From contig CABIVS010000001.1 in NCBI GenBank assembly GCA_902362375.1, positions 357,820 through 421,819 of the forward strand: 64,000 nucleotides of DNA, given 5' to 3'. This document shows, piece after piece, positions 37,527 through 46,586 of this stretch. Under the pieces are notes generated by a model. That model was not told the DNA's origin, ran no database searches, and was given only the letters and a program-made list of their open reading frames with translations. Within the stretch, counting starts at the first letter, position 1. The number at the start of each line of letters is the position of its first letter. The DNA comes from Bacteroidaceae bacterium. GTDB lineage: Bacteria; Bacteroidota; Bacteroidia; Bacteroidales; Bacteroidaceae. The position numbers were made by a program, and so were the translations under genes.

Positions 37527-38668
37527 CAAAAGCATTATTTAAACTATTCATCCTGTTCATAACCTGTAGCACAGCAATCTCATGTAGTGAACAGGATTCT
37601 CCCGAACTCCCTGATAATCCGGGCAACACGAATCAAGGAATCGCCTCTATTGACCAAACGCAAATCAATGGAAACGGAGGCGGATTTATCATTCGTGTAA
37701 AAGTTGACGGCACATGGCAGGCATCAAGTAGTGAGACTTGGTGCACATTGAGTAGAACATCCGGCAACGGAAACGGCTCAATCAGCGGATATATGAAAGC
37801 AAATACCGGAGCTGAACGAAGTGTCGTTATTACAATCATAGCAGGGAAAGAGGCGGCTAAATTCACACTCAAACAATTAGCAGGCGATGGTTCAAATCCG
37901 GATCCAGATCCGGACCCTAATCCATCAGGGTATGCAGGAAGAATCGAAATTCCTAAACTGAAAGGTGGAAGCATGAACATTTTTCATACCTGGACAACTA
38001 CAGAGAATGGAAAAAAGACTGTCACTTACAGTTATGAATACGATTGTACGAAAAAACATGTACGTTGGGTAGCATTGACTTTTGACAATGTGACTTCTCA
38101 AAAGAATGTGGATCGTAAAGACGATTATAAACCAGATACTAATATTCCGGCACAATACAGGACTGACAAACAAGACTACTATTCACCGTATAATAGAGGA
38201 CACATGGTAGCTTCAAGTGACAGATTATATAGCCGTGAAGCAAATAGTCAGACATTCTATTATTCTAATATCAGTCCGCAACTAATAACCGGCTTCAACC
38301 AAGGTGGAAGTACTTGGGATGCGATAGAGAACAAAGTACAGGAGTGGGCAAAGGTGTCAAATCCTCAAGATACAACTTACATTGTGAAAGGAACATCCAT
38401 AGATTATGCAATACTGGAAACAGGTACGTATGGTGTCAAGATACCTAAATATTACTTCAGTACAATCTTATCTTATAAGAATGGACAGTACAAAGCTATT
38501 GGATTTTATATAGAGCACAAAAGCGACAAATCAAAAAATATTAAAGCATGTGCAAAATCTATCGATGAGTTAGAATCCATAACCGGACTTGATTTCTATC
38601 ATAATCTACCTGATGAGATCGAGACAGCAGTAGAGGCAAATTACAAAGAGAGCGACTGGTCTTGGTAA
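37523..38668 (+). CDS. BACON-domain DNA/RNA non-specific endonuclease lipoprotein
   Basis: This is a surface lipoprotein (AISC, Cys21). Residues about 40-122 form a BACON-type domain (VKVDGTWQASSSETWCTLSR, later FTLKQLAG), followed by a DPDPDPNP linker and a NUC1 nuclease domain. The metal/His motif reads NRGHMVASSDR. The family consensus is DRGH, so the first Asp is replaced by Asn, while the His is kept. NISPQ supplies the downstream Asn. It shares LYSREANSQTFYYSN with the nuclease at 29869, so the two are paralogues. BACON domains often bind glycans or mucin. Here it may place the enzyme at the cell surface. Confidence 0.9.
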   Translation: MTKALFKLFILFITCSTAISCSEQDSPELPDNPGNTNQGIASIDQTQINGNGGGFIIRVKVDGTWQASSSETWCTLSRTSGNGNGSISGYMKANTGAERSVVITIIAGKEAAKFTLKQLAGDGSNPDPDPDPNPSGYAGRIEIPKLKGGSMNIFHTWTTTENGKKTVTYSYEYDCTKKHVRWVALTFDNVTSQKNVDRKDDYKPDTNIPAQYRTDKQDYYSPYNRGHMVASSDRLYSREANSQTFYYSNISPQLITGFNQGGSTWDAIENKVQEWAKVSNPQDTTYIVKGTSIDYAILETGTYGVKIPKYYFSTILSYKNGQYKAIGFYIEHKSDKSKNIKACAKSIDELESITGLDFYHNLPDEIETAVEANYKESDWSW

Positions 38669-38681
38669 AGGCTCTTTCTAC

Positions 38682-38728
38682 AAATATCCCTATCTATTAA
38701 TATCAAGTAAAAATAGATAGGGATATTT
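38682..38728 (+). terminator. Strong terminator after the nuclease pair
   Basis: A perfect 17-bp stem (38682-38698 with 38712-38728) ends in a T-run, 14 bp after the nuclease stop. The rest of 38729-38824 is AT-rich and empty. Confidence 0.85.
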
Positions 38729-38824
38729 TTATGGAATTATATACATGAGCATTTTATTCTAAAATAAATCTAAGAATCTATCTCGTCCATACAAATAACA
38801 GTTGTTTTATACCTAAAAGCCCCT

Positions 38825-40123
38825 TTAAATATAAAAGAACAGCAACAACACAAGATTACAAGCAATCACCACGCCGAACCCTCCCAGAATCCAAGGACGA
38901 AGTTTACTTCCTTTCCCGGCAAAGAATAAAGCATAGAACATATTTACCATTATATTACTGATGATAGCCTGCATACTACAAGCAGTAATTATCAATGCAG
39001 CAACACTACCCGTATTTTGCAATAAGTTTAATATGAAAGGAGTGATATCACTAAAACCAGATACAAAAGACAGGAGATTCAATCCGCCTGTACCTGCATA
39101 AACGAGTGTATAATGAGTTAAGAAAGTAAATACGACAAAGAGTACGGCAAAAATCAAAGCAACTTTAAATTCCAACGGATTGCTGCTATCATCCTCTTCC
39201 GCTTCGACAGGCTGGTCGTTGGAACGCTTTTGACGGGAATGAATAAACCAGGCCACAATAGCTGCCACCACTGCCATAGTCAACAGATACGGATAAATAG
39301 ACAAGAAGATTTCCCGACTGAAAATAAGTATCAATATCATAAAGCGCAGAAACATCATGCTGATAGCCAATAACATGGCAGCAACATAATCAGTAGCTTC
39401 CTGCTCCGAAGCTTTCCGGCTTTTACGGGCAAGTACCGAGATAGTAGCCGTACTGCTATATAATCCGCCGATAATACCGGAGACTAATGTTCCGGATTCA
39501 TGAAATACATATCGCTTTAATAAATAAGAGAGATAAGAAATACCGGATACCACTACCGTTGCCAGCCAAATAGAGTAAGGAGTGAGATTTACATCCGGAA
39601 GCAGATTTTTATGCGGAAGCATCGGCAATATAATACCACTGATAGCCAGGAACTTTGCCAACGTAATCATTTCATCATTCTTCATTCGTTGCGCAAATTC
39701 CGTAAAAGTATGTTTGAGTTCGGTCAGCAGAAGCACTGTCACAACCACCATGACATAAAACCAGGAAGGTTGGGTAGCTACGATAGGAGCCATACAATAA
39801 GTAATCAGGGCTATAATAATGGTAGTCACGCCAAAGACATGAAATTGTGATTGCTTTACATAATAGTTTAATCCCAATAGCAATCCCAGCACCGCTCCGC
39901 CTCCCATAAATAAGCGCATATCCATAGGATCAAGTATATAAAGCAGGTAGCCCAGTATACCGATAAAGGTAAAAGTTCGGTCGGTTCCGAAAAGAGTAGT
40001 CTCACCTTCACGCTTCAAACTGATCCGACGCTGCGAAAGTCCGATTAGCAATGAAAACAAAGTAACTAAAACAAAAGTAACCAATTCACGCGGCACATAA
40101 CCGTACAACTGTTCCATATCCAT
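38825..40123 (-). CDS. MgtC/SapB-family membrane protein with DUF4010
   Basis: This is an inner-membrane protein of 432 residues with about 12 hydrophobic segments. The N-terminal part (LVTLFSLLIGLSQRRIS, ERTL-like stretch, FIGILGYLL) fits the MgtC/SapB domain and the C-terminal half fits DUF4010 (SGIIGGLYSSTATISVLARKSRK). MgtC-like proteins are linked to magnesium homeostasis and growth in low Mg. The DUF4010 fusion is common in Bacteroidota but its substrate is unproven. It stands alone on its strand, with TATATTTG on the minus strand (40150-40157) as a possible -7 box. Confidence 0.85.
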   Translation of the reverse strand: MDMEQLYGYVPRELVTFVLVTLFSLLIGLSQRRISLKREGETTLFGTDRTFTFIGILGYLLYILDPMDMRLFMGGGAVLGLLLGLNYYVKQSQFHVFGVTTIIIALITYCMAPIVATQPSWFYVMVVVTVLLLTELKHTFTEFAQRMKNDEMITLAKFLAISGIILPMLPHKNLLPDVNLTPYSIWLATVVVSGISYLSYLLKRYVFHESGTLVSGIIGGLYSSTATISVLARKSRKASEQEATDYVAAMLLAISMMFLRFMILILIFSREIFLSIYPYLLTMAVVAAIVAWFIHSRQKRSNDQPVEAEEDDSSNPLEFKVALIFAVLFVVFTFLTHYTLVYAGTGGLNLLSFVSGFSDITPFILNLLQNTGSVAALIITACSMQAIISNIMVNMFYALFFAGKGSKLRPWILGGFGVVIACNLVLLLFFYI

Positions 40124-40175
40124 ACACTGCTCTCTTTTTTATATAAGAACAAATATACGGTTTATTTGTTAACGT

Positions 40176-40643
40176 TCACCACGTTTTATACGGTTTTTTC
40201 ATTAACTGTGAGTTATAGTAGCGTATATCTCCGGTAACCTCTTTACCAATAAAACCGGGTTTCACAAAGGCCTCATCTTCTGATTCCAGTTCTACTTCCG
40301 CCACAATAAGTCCTTCATTCTCACCATAAAATTCATCGACTTCAAATGTATGTTTGCCACTGCGCACCAAATAACGGGTCTTGTCAATGATCCCCGGTTC
40401 GCAAAGTTTCATCAATTCTTCCGCTTCTGATAAAGGCAATTCCTTTTCCCACTCATAACGGCTGGTACCGGAAGCATTAGAAGCCCCCTTTATCGTCAAA
40501 TACCCCTTATCATCCCGGATACGAACCCGGACAGTACGCCCACGAGCACTACTGATATACCCTTGTACAATGCGACTCTGCGCAAAAGCCAAAGATTTAA
40601 ATTCACCGGTAACCAAAAATTTACGTTCTATTTCTTGTGCCAT
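40176..40643 (-). CDS. CYTH-domain phosphohydrolase-like protein
   Basis: I start at the ATG at 40643 (MAQEIERKFLV). The longer frame runs into an AT-rich inverted repeat. The 155-residue protein has the CYTH signature EIERKF at the N-terminus, then TVRVRIRDDKGYLTIKG, KTRYLV and FEVDEFYGENEGLIVAEVELESED. Members of this tunnel-fold family hydrolyse triphosphates (inorganic tripolyphosphate or thiamine triphosphate) with bound divalent metal. The exact substrate here is unknown. The alternating acidic and basic tunnel residues appear intact. Confidence 0.9.
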   Translation of the reverse strand: MAQEIERKFLVTGEFKSLAFAQSRIVQGYISSARGRTVRVRIRDDKGYLTIKGASNASGTSRYEWEKELPLSEAEELMKLCEPGIIDKTRYLVRSGKHTFEVDEFYGENEGLIVAEVELESEDEAFVKPGFIGKEVTGDIRYYNSQLMKKPYKTW

Positions 40644-40662
40644 GACACAAAGATAAATTAAA

Positions 40663-40751
40663 AATTGAAAATTGAGAATCAAAACGCTGTAGTTTTCTGA
40701 TACACGATGCAAGGTATCAAACTATCATTTCTTAATTCTCAATTTTCAATT
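40663..40751. repeat. AT-rich 17-bp perfect inverted repeat
   Basis: AATTGAAAATTGAGAAT (40663-40679) is the exact reverse complement of 40735-40751. The right side repeats the CTCAATTTTCAATT theme once more. It lies between the CYTH and porin genes and could end the porin transcript or be a small intergenic repeat. Confidence 0.7.
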
Positions 40752-40762
40752 CTCAATTTACA

Positions 40763-41815
40763 TCAGAATCTCGTCATGAATTCAATCACGATCTTATCCC
40801 GTTCCGATTCTTTGGGGATGCCGGAGTTCTTATAGAAATATTTTTCGAAATTCAGCCGGAGGTCGGCAATGAAGGCTTTGGAAAGACTTAATGTGATTCC
40901 ACCTGTCACACGGTGGCGGGCATAATCATTTATAATCAGGGCTTTTGTCGTTTCATCCATTTTGCCATCACTATGGTCGGTCATCATATCATAGCGAGCC
41001 AGGAAAGAAATTTTATTGAATACCTTTTTCAGTGGTAAATCGTAATTGATAAAGCTATTCACTGCATGAACATCTTTGAATGCTTCATGCCCGTACATCT
41101 TATATAAATATTCCGCCTCAATATGAAAACGATCATTCTGATAATAGATACCGGCATCATACATATTAATACGCACATTTTCCGGTTTTATCATTTGGGT
41201 ACTAAGTGTCAGGTTCCAGTTCTTATTAGGTAATAGCTGTGCTTTTATGGAATAATTCAGCGTTTTGTGCCATTCCTTTTGATTGGTCAAACCGGAGCCG
41301 TTGAATAATCCTCCTTCAAGGATAAAAGGGAAACCGCCTTTATTCGTATAGCCGGCCGTGAAACCGACGTCACGCACATTTCCTACTTGTTTAGCTATGA
41401 ATGAGCGATTTGCAAAATACTGTTGATGTGGTGAACGGTGAGCGTCTATCGTGAAAGGAACGCGCATCTGACCAATCGTAAAATTCAGGTCTTTCACCGG
41501 AAAAACACGGGCATATGCATCAAGCATCTTGATAGAACCTTCATCAGAAAGGTCGATTTCCGCTTTATAAGCAACTATCGGATGCACATTTCCCGAAACA
41601 CTGAAGCGTGCATTACGTACTTCAAAACGGCTTTCACTTGTTTCTGTCTGGTACTCGTACTTTCCCCGGATAGTTCCGTGAATCTCCGGCAGATAATCCT
41701 TAAACTCCATGGTCTGCTTATCCAGCTTCTTACCATCCCCTGCATCTTCTTTTGCCTGTCCAAAGGCAATTGTCGCCAGCAAAAGCATAACGACGGTTGT
41801 TGTGATTCTACTCAT
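40763..41815 (-). CDS. Phosphate-selective porin O/P-like outer-membrane protein
   Basis: The 350-residue protein has a signal peptide (LLLATIAFGQ) and a 16-stranded-type barrel with repeats of alternating residues (GKYEYQTETSESRFEVRNARFSV, VRDVGFTAGYTNKGG, FEKYFYK). It ends in FMTRF with terminal Phe. This fits the OprO/OprP porin family of Bacteroidota. Anion or phosphate specificity is not certain from sequence. A TACTTTTG -7 box on the minus strand lies at 41843-41850. Confidence 0.8.
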   Translation of the reverse strand: MSRITTTVVMLLLATIAFGQAKEDAGDGKKLDKQTMEFKDYLPEIHGTIRGKYEYQTETSESRFEVRNARFSVSGNVHPIVAYKAEIDLSDEGSIKMLDAYARVFPVKDLNFTIGQMRVPFTIDAHRSPHQQYFANRSFIAKQVGNVRDVGFTAGYTNKGGFPFILEGGLFNGSGLTNQKEWHKTLNYSIKAQLLPNKNWNLTLSTQMIKPENVRINMYDAGIYYQNDRFHIEAEYLYKMYGHEAFKDVHAVNSFINYDLPLKKVFNKISFLARYDMMTDHSDGKMDETTKALIINDYARHRVTGGITLSLSKAFIADLRLNFEKYFYKNSGIPKESERDKIVIEFMTRF

Positions 41816-41842
41816 TTCAGTTGTCTGCTACTAAATTCACGG

Positions 41843-41850
41843 CAAAAGTA
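41843..41850 (-). promoter_or_regulatory. -7 box TACTTTTG for the porin gene
   Basis: On the minus strand this matches TAnnTTTG, 27 bp before the porin ATG. No -33 element at the ideal spacing. Confidence 0.5.
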
Positions 41851-41949
41851 CAACTGTGAGGATACACGGAGATGACAAATTAACTACGGGAAAATGACAG
41901 AAAAGTTACATTTATATTACAGAGAATACAAATGCATTACAAAACAAAG

Positions 41950-42048
41950 AGTTCACCACAAATTACGCTGATTAACACACATCGGATTTGATATTCATCC
42001 TATCAATAACCAAACAATCCGGGTTAACCGTATAATTTGTGGCGAACT
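41950..42048. repeat. Inverted repeat after the small membrane protein gene
   Basis: AGTTCACCACAAATTA (41950-41965) pairs with TAATTTGTGGCGAACT (42033-42048), one mismatch, with a further partial match beyond. It begins 2 bp after the stop of the gene at 42050-42184 and can act as its terminator. It resembles the type of element at 19831-19914. Confidence 0.65.
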
Positions 42049-42049
42049 A

Positions 42050-42184
42050 TCAGCCGAAAAAGGAAAATGCGATCAGCATAATCAATGCCAAAATAATTAA
42101 TGAGACGAACACTATTTTGACAACCTTCTGGGCTTGTTCTTCTTCTTTTTTACTAATTGCTACTTTTTTCTTCACCTTACCCAT
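42050..42184 (-). CDS. 44-residue single-pass membrane protein
   Basis: This small ORF on the minus strand runs from ATG 42184 to TGA 42050. The N-terminus is highly basic then acidic (MGKVKKKVAISKKEEEQ), and the last 22 residues form one hydrophobic helix (IVFVSLIILALIMLIAFSFFG). The charge layout predicts a cytoplasmic N-terminus. It lies 84 bp downstream of prfB on the same strand and ends at an inverted repeat. The layout looks like a real gene, but I do not recognise the family. Confidence 0.7.
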   Translation of the reverse strand: MGKVKKKVAISKKEEEQAQKVVKIVFVSLIILALIMLIAFSFFG

Positions 42185-42268
42185 AATAGTTAGCTTTAAA
42201 GTTCAACGCTAACAAAGTAAGTACAAATCTATTAACTTTCCAAAAATAACTCTTGCTAATTTTATTTT

Positions 42269-43385
42269 TTATGATTCCTGTGAAGAAAACTCCATCAAAT
42301 AAGCTTTGATAAAACCATCTATTTTACCATCCATCACGCCGTTCACATCCGAGGTCTGATAGTTGGTACGGTGGTCTTTCACACGACGGTCATCGAATAC
42401 GTAGCTTCGGATTTGAGAGCCCCATTCGATTTTCTTCTTACCGGCTTCCACCTTCGCCTGTTCTGCCATACGGTGCTGCAGTTCCTTATCATATAAGATG
42501 GAACGTAACTGACGCATTGCATTCTCACGGTTCTTCGGTTGGTCACGGGTTTCGGTATTCTCGATCAGGATTTCTTCTTCCTCACCGGTATAAGGATCTT
42601 TATACTGATAACGCAAACGGACACCGGACTCCACCTTATTCACATTCTGTCCACCGGCGCCACCGCTTCGGAACGTATCCCAAGAGATATTGGCAGGCAA
42701 AATATTAACTTCAATACTGTCATCTACCAACGGAGTAACAAACACAGAAGCAAAAGAGGTCATACGTTTACCCTGCGCATTGTAGGGAGAAACACGGACC
42801 AAACGGTGCACACCGTTCTCTCCTTTCAAATAACCATAAGCAAAGTCACCTTCGATATTGATGGTACAGGTCTTGATTCCGGCTTCATCCCCTTCCTGAA
42901 GGTTGGCAATGGTAGCTTTATAACCATTCGTCTCGGCATAACGCAGATACATACGCATCAGCATAGAAGCCCAGTCCTGACTTTCCGTTCCACCGGCACC
43001 TGAATTGATTTTCAGCACACAATCCATCTGGTCGGCTTCATCACGAAGCATATTTTTGAGTTCGAGTGCCTCTACCGCCTCACTGGCTTTTGCGTAAGCA
43101 GCATCCACATCTTCCTCAGTCACCAGTTCTTCTTTATAGAAATCAAATGCCAGTTCGAGTTCATCTGCCAGCGTCTTGAGTTCGTTGTAACCCTCAATCC
43201 ACTTTTGCAGGTCTTTCACCAGTTTCATTTGAGCTTCGGCTCTCTTCTGGTCATCCCAGAATCCCGGAGCTTGTGTTCTTAATTGCTCTTCTTCGACTTG
43301 AATTTTCTTCCCGTCGATGTCAAAGATACCTCCTCAGCGCATCAGTGCGCTCTTTCACGTCTTTAAGTTGTTCAATAGTAATCAT
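42269..43385 (-). CDS. prfB: Peptide chain release factor 2 with programmed +1 frameshift
   Basis: RF2 ends translation at UGA and UAA. The true start is the ATG at 43385 on the minus strand: 21 codons (MITIEQLKDVKERTDALRRYL) lead to an in-frame UGA at 43322-43320. Reading then resumes in the +1 frame at GAC 43321-43319 and continues to 42269, giving about 371 residues. The catalytic motif is SGGAGGQNVNK. The stop-recognition tripeptide reads SPY instead of the SPF of E. coli, in the segment LVRVSPYNAQGKRMTSF. Calling only the zero-frame part from 43228 would lose the first 52 residues. The 44-residue membrane protein follows downstream. Confidence 0.95.
43319..43334 (-). promoter_or_regulatory. 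RF2 autoregulatory frameshift site
   Basis: On the minus strand the order is AGGAGG (43334-43329, internal Shine-Dalgarno), TAT, CTT, TGA, C. This is the classical RF2 arrangement. Low RF2 lets the ribosome slip from CUU to UUU and make more RF2. The 3-base spacing between AGGAGG and CTT matches known sites. Confidence 0.95.
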
Positions 43386-43428
43386 TTGATTTACAATTTT
43401 ATTATTTACAAATTTCAGATATCGGGGA

Positions 43429-43457
43429 CAAAGATAAGCAAAATTCTGCTACCTTTG
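43429..43457. promoter_or_regulatory. Divergent -7 boxes for prfB and the M16 protease
   Basis: TATCTTTG on the minus strand (complement of 43429-43436) lies 44 bp before the prfB ATG. TACCTTTG on the plus strand (43450-43457) lies 28 bp before the protease ATG. The boxes are 13 bp apart, so the two promoters must overlap and may compete. Confidence 0.65.
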
Positions 43458-43484
43458 TTTTTGTTATTAAAATGTTGTCATATT

Positions 43485-46403
43485 ATGAACAAACGATTGA
43501 AACTTTCCTGCTTGTCACTCTTCCTGGCATTAGTGATTTGCAGTTGTAGCTCACAAAAGAAGTATAGCTACGAAACAGTGCCTGATGACCCGCTAAAGGC
43601 CCGCATTTACACACTGGACAACGGACTAAAGGTTTACCTCACCGTAAACAAGGAAACTCCGCGCATACAAACTTTTATCGCAGTAAGAGTGGGCGGAAAG
43701 AATGACCCGGCAGAAACGACGGGACTTGCTCATTATTTCGAACACCTGATGTTTAAAGGCACTGACAAGTTTGGCACACAAGACTACGCGACCGAAAAGC
43801 CTCTGCTGGATGCAATCGAACAACAGTTCGAGATTTATCGTAAGACTACGGATGAAGCGGAACGTAAGGCGATTTACCACACCATCGACAGCCTTTCTTA
43901 CGAAGCTTCCAAGTATGCTATCCCTAATGAATATGACAAATTAATGGCAGCTATCGGATCTACCGGCAGCAATGCTTATACCTGGTATGACCAGACGGTC
44001 TATCAGGAAGACATTCCTTCCAACCAGATAGAAAACTGGGCGAAGATTCAGGCAGATCGTTTTGAAAACAATGTGATTCGTGGTTTCCATACTGAATTGG
44101 AAGCTGTATATGAAGAGAAGAACATGTCGCTCACCCGTGACAATAGCAAAGTGCAGGAAGCTATTTTTTCTTCTCTTTTCCCCAACCATCCTTATGGAAC
44201 ACAGACTGTGTTAGGCACGCAGGAAAACCTGAAGAATCCTTCTATCACGAATATCAAGAACTACTATAAACAATGGTATGTGCCTAACAATATGGCAATC
44301 TGTATGTCCGGCGATTTAGACCCGGATGCAACGATTGCGTTGATCGACAAATATTTCGGCGGATTGAAACCCAATCCGGAACTTCCGAAACTGGACCTGC
44401 CGAAAGAGACGCCAATCACGCAACCTGTTGTAAAAGAAGTGCTAGGTCCGGATGCCGAAAGCGTTGCACTGGCTTGGAGATTCCCCGGTGTGTCCGACAA
44501 GGACTTTGAAATCCTGCAAGTCGTTTCGCAAGTATTATACAATGGAAAGGCAGGACTTATCGACCTTGACCTGAACCAGCAGCAGAAAGTGTTGAATAGC
44601 TACGGTTACCCGATGGGACTGGCAGATTACTCTGCATTGCTGTTAGGAGGACTTCCCAAACAAGGACAAACACTGGAAGAGGTAAAAGACTTGCTACTCA
44701 GCGAAATCAAGAAGCTCCGTGCCGGAGAGTTCGACGAGAAAATGCTGGAAGCGAACATCAACAACTTCAAGCTCGGTGAACTGCAAAACATGGAAAGCAA
44801 CGAAGGACGTGCCGATATGTTTGTCAACTCATTTATCAACGGCACAGACTGGAAAAATGAAGTTACTGCCATCGACCGCATGGCCAAACTAACCAAAGAA
44901 GACATCGTAGCGTTCGCCAACAAATACCTGAAAGAAGATAATTATGCCGTTATCTACAAAAAGCAAGGAAAAGACCCGAACGAAAAGAAGATGACGAAAC
45001 CGGAGATAACTCCTATCATAACCAATCGTGATGTAGCCAGTCCGTTCCTTGTGGAGGTACAGGAAAGCGCAGTTAAACCGATTGAACCTGTGTTCCTCAA
45101 CTATCAAAAGGATATGAGCCAGTTAAAAGCAAAATCGGATATTCCGGTTCTTTACAAGCAGAATGTAGCCAATGACCTGTTCCAATTGATTTATGTCTTT
45201 GATATGGGAAACAACCATGACAAAGCTTTGGGAACAGCATTCGATTATCTCGAATATCTGGGTACTTCGGACATGACACCGGAAGAACTGAAAAGTGAAT
45301 TCTATCGCTTGGCTTGTACTTTCTATGTTTCTCCGGGTAACGAACGCACGTATGTCGTACTTTCCGGACTGAATGAGAACATGCCTGCTGCCGTACAATT
45401 ATTCGAAAAGCTGCTGGCAGATGCGCAGGTTAATAAGGAAGCCTATACTAATATGACCGGCGATATACTGAAAGCCCGCTCGGATGCCAAACTGAATCAG
45501 GGACAGAACTTCTCCCGTTTGATGAGCTTTGCCATGTACGGTCCCAAATCCCCTGCCACCAATCTACTGACGGAAGCGGAACTGACAAATATGAATCCAC
45601 AGGAACTGGTAGACCGGATTCACAATCAGAACAGCTACAAACACCGTATTTTATACTACGGTCCAAGCAGCAGCAAAGATTTACTGGCTACCATCAACCA
45701 ATATCATCAGGTTCCGGCAACCTTGAAAGATATTCCTGCCGGAAACGAGTATTCTTATCTCGAGACTCCCGTCACTAAAGTTCTAGTAGCTCCTTATGAC
45801 GCCAAGCAAATATACATGGCACAGATATCCAATCTCGACAAGAAATATGATCCGGCTATTGAACCTGTCCGCGCATTATATGATGAATACTTCGGAGGGG
45901 GCATGAACTCCATCGTCTTCCAGGAAATGCGTGAAACACGTGGATTGGCTTATTCCGCCTGGGCTAGCATAATGCCGCCAAGCTACTTGAAGTATCCCTA
46001 TGTACTACGTACACAGATTGCCACGCAAAACGACAAAATGATTGATGCCGTCACTACATTTAATGACATCATCAACAATATGCCGGAATCTGAAGCTGCT
46101 TTCAAACTGGCTAAAGACGGATTAACCAACCGTCTGCGCACCGAACGTATCATCAAGGGTGACATTATCTGGAGTTATATCAATGCACAGGATTTAGGGC
46201 AAAACGTAGACCCGCGCATCAAACTCTACAACGATATACAGCATATGTCGCTAAAAGATATTGTCGATTTCCAAAAGCAATGGGTAAAAGGACGTACGTA
46301 TGTTTATTGTATTCTGGGAGATAAGAAAGATTTGGAGCTGGATAAATTGAAAGCTGTAGGTCCTATTGAAGAATTGACTCAGGAACAAATCTTCGGATAT
46401 TAA
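43485..46403 (+). CDS. M16 (insulinase/pitrilysin) family zinc protease lipoprotein
   Basis: I choose the ATG at 43485 (MNKRLKLSCL), which gives a lipoprotein signal (LVICSC, Cys19 or Cys21) 28 bp after a -7 box. The longer frame from 43317 overlaps the prfB frameshift region. The 972-residue protein has two M16 halves. The N-terminal half carries the inverse zinc motif HYFEH (residues 83-87) with the third ligand in the later ELEAVYEEKNM. The C-terminal half (from about 580) is the inactive M16 copy, with the conserved FGGGMNSIVFQEMRETRGLAYSA. Exported M16 enzymes degrade peptides in the periplasm or at the surface. Confidence 0.93.
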   Translation: MNKRLKLSCLSLFLALVICSCSSQKKYSYETVPDDPLKARIYTLDNGLKVYLTVNKETPRIQTFIAVRVGGKNDPAETTGLAHYFEHLMFKGTDKFGTQDYATEKPLLDAIEQQFEIYRKTTDEAERKAIYHTIDSLSYEASKYAIPNEYDKLMAAIGSTGSNAYTWYDQTVYQEDIPSNQIENWAKIQADRFENNVIRGFHTELEAVYEEKNMSLTRDNSKVQEAIFSSLFPNHPYGTQTVLGTQENLKNPSITNIKNYYKQWYVPNNMAICMSGDLDPDATIALIDKYFGGLKPNPELPKLDLPKETPITQPVVKEVLGPDAESVALAWRFPGVSDKDFEILQVVSQVLYNGKAGLIDLDLNQQQKVLNSYGYPMGLADYSALLLGGLPKQGQTLEEVKDLLLSEIKKLRAGEFDEKMLEANINNFKLGELQNMESNEGRADMFVNSFINGTDWKNEVTAIDRMAKLTKEDIVAFANKYLKEDNYAVIYKKQGKDPNEKKMTKPEITPIITNRDVASPFLVEVQESAVKPIEPVFLNYQKDMSQLKAKSDIPVLYKQNVANDLFQLIYVFDMGNNHDKALGTAFDYLEYLGTSDMTPEELKSEFYRLACTFYVSPGNERTYVVLSGLNENMPAAVQLFEKLLADAQVNKEAYTNMTGDILKARSDAKLNQGQNFSRLMSFAMYGPKSPATNLLTEAELTNMNPQELVDRIHNQNSYKHRILYYGPSSSKDLLATINQYHQVPATLKDIPAGNEYSYLETPVTKVLVAPYDAKQIYMAQISNLDKKYDPAIEPVRALYDEYFGGGMNSIVFQEMRETRGLAYSAWASIMPPSYLKYPYVLRTQIATQNDKMIDAVTTFNDIINNMPESEAAFKLAKDGLTNRLRTERIIKGDIIWSYINAQDLGQNVDPRIKLYNDIQHMSLKDIVDFQKQWVKGRTYVYCILGDKKDLELDKLKAVGPIEELTQEQIFGY

Positions 46404-46464
46404 AAGAAATGATCCGGCCATAAATAATAAAAAGAAGGTGTCAAAGCACCCCTAAATACAAAGT

Positions 46465-46500
46465 TTACCCCTGTTACAGTTCAATCTGTAACAGGGGTAA
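46465..46500. terminator. Bidirectional terminator between protease and acyl-CoA ligase genes
   Basis: TTACCCCTGTTACAG (46465-46479) and its perfect complement (46486-46500) form a 15-bp stem with a 6-base loop between convergent genes. Only short T or A runs flank it. Confidence 0.8.
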
Positions 46501-46586
46501 TACTTTAAAGAGAGCTCCAATACACTCTTTATTGTTTGCGCATTTACGGTTTAGCGTTTCATTTTTAACGATAAACCGCCTATCGC

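Noticed and set aside
40644-40712. Longer N-terminus of the CYTH protein
   Set aside because: The extra residues come from an AT-rich inverted repeat, while the family's EIERKF begins right after the ATG at 40643.
43317-43484. Longer N-terminus of the M16 protease starting at 43317
   Set aside because: It would overlap the prfB frameshift site and precede the -7 box. The lipoprotein signal begins at 43485.
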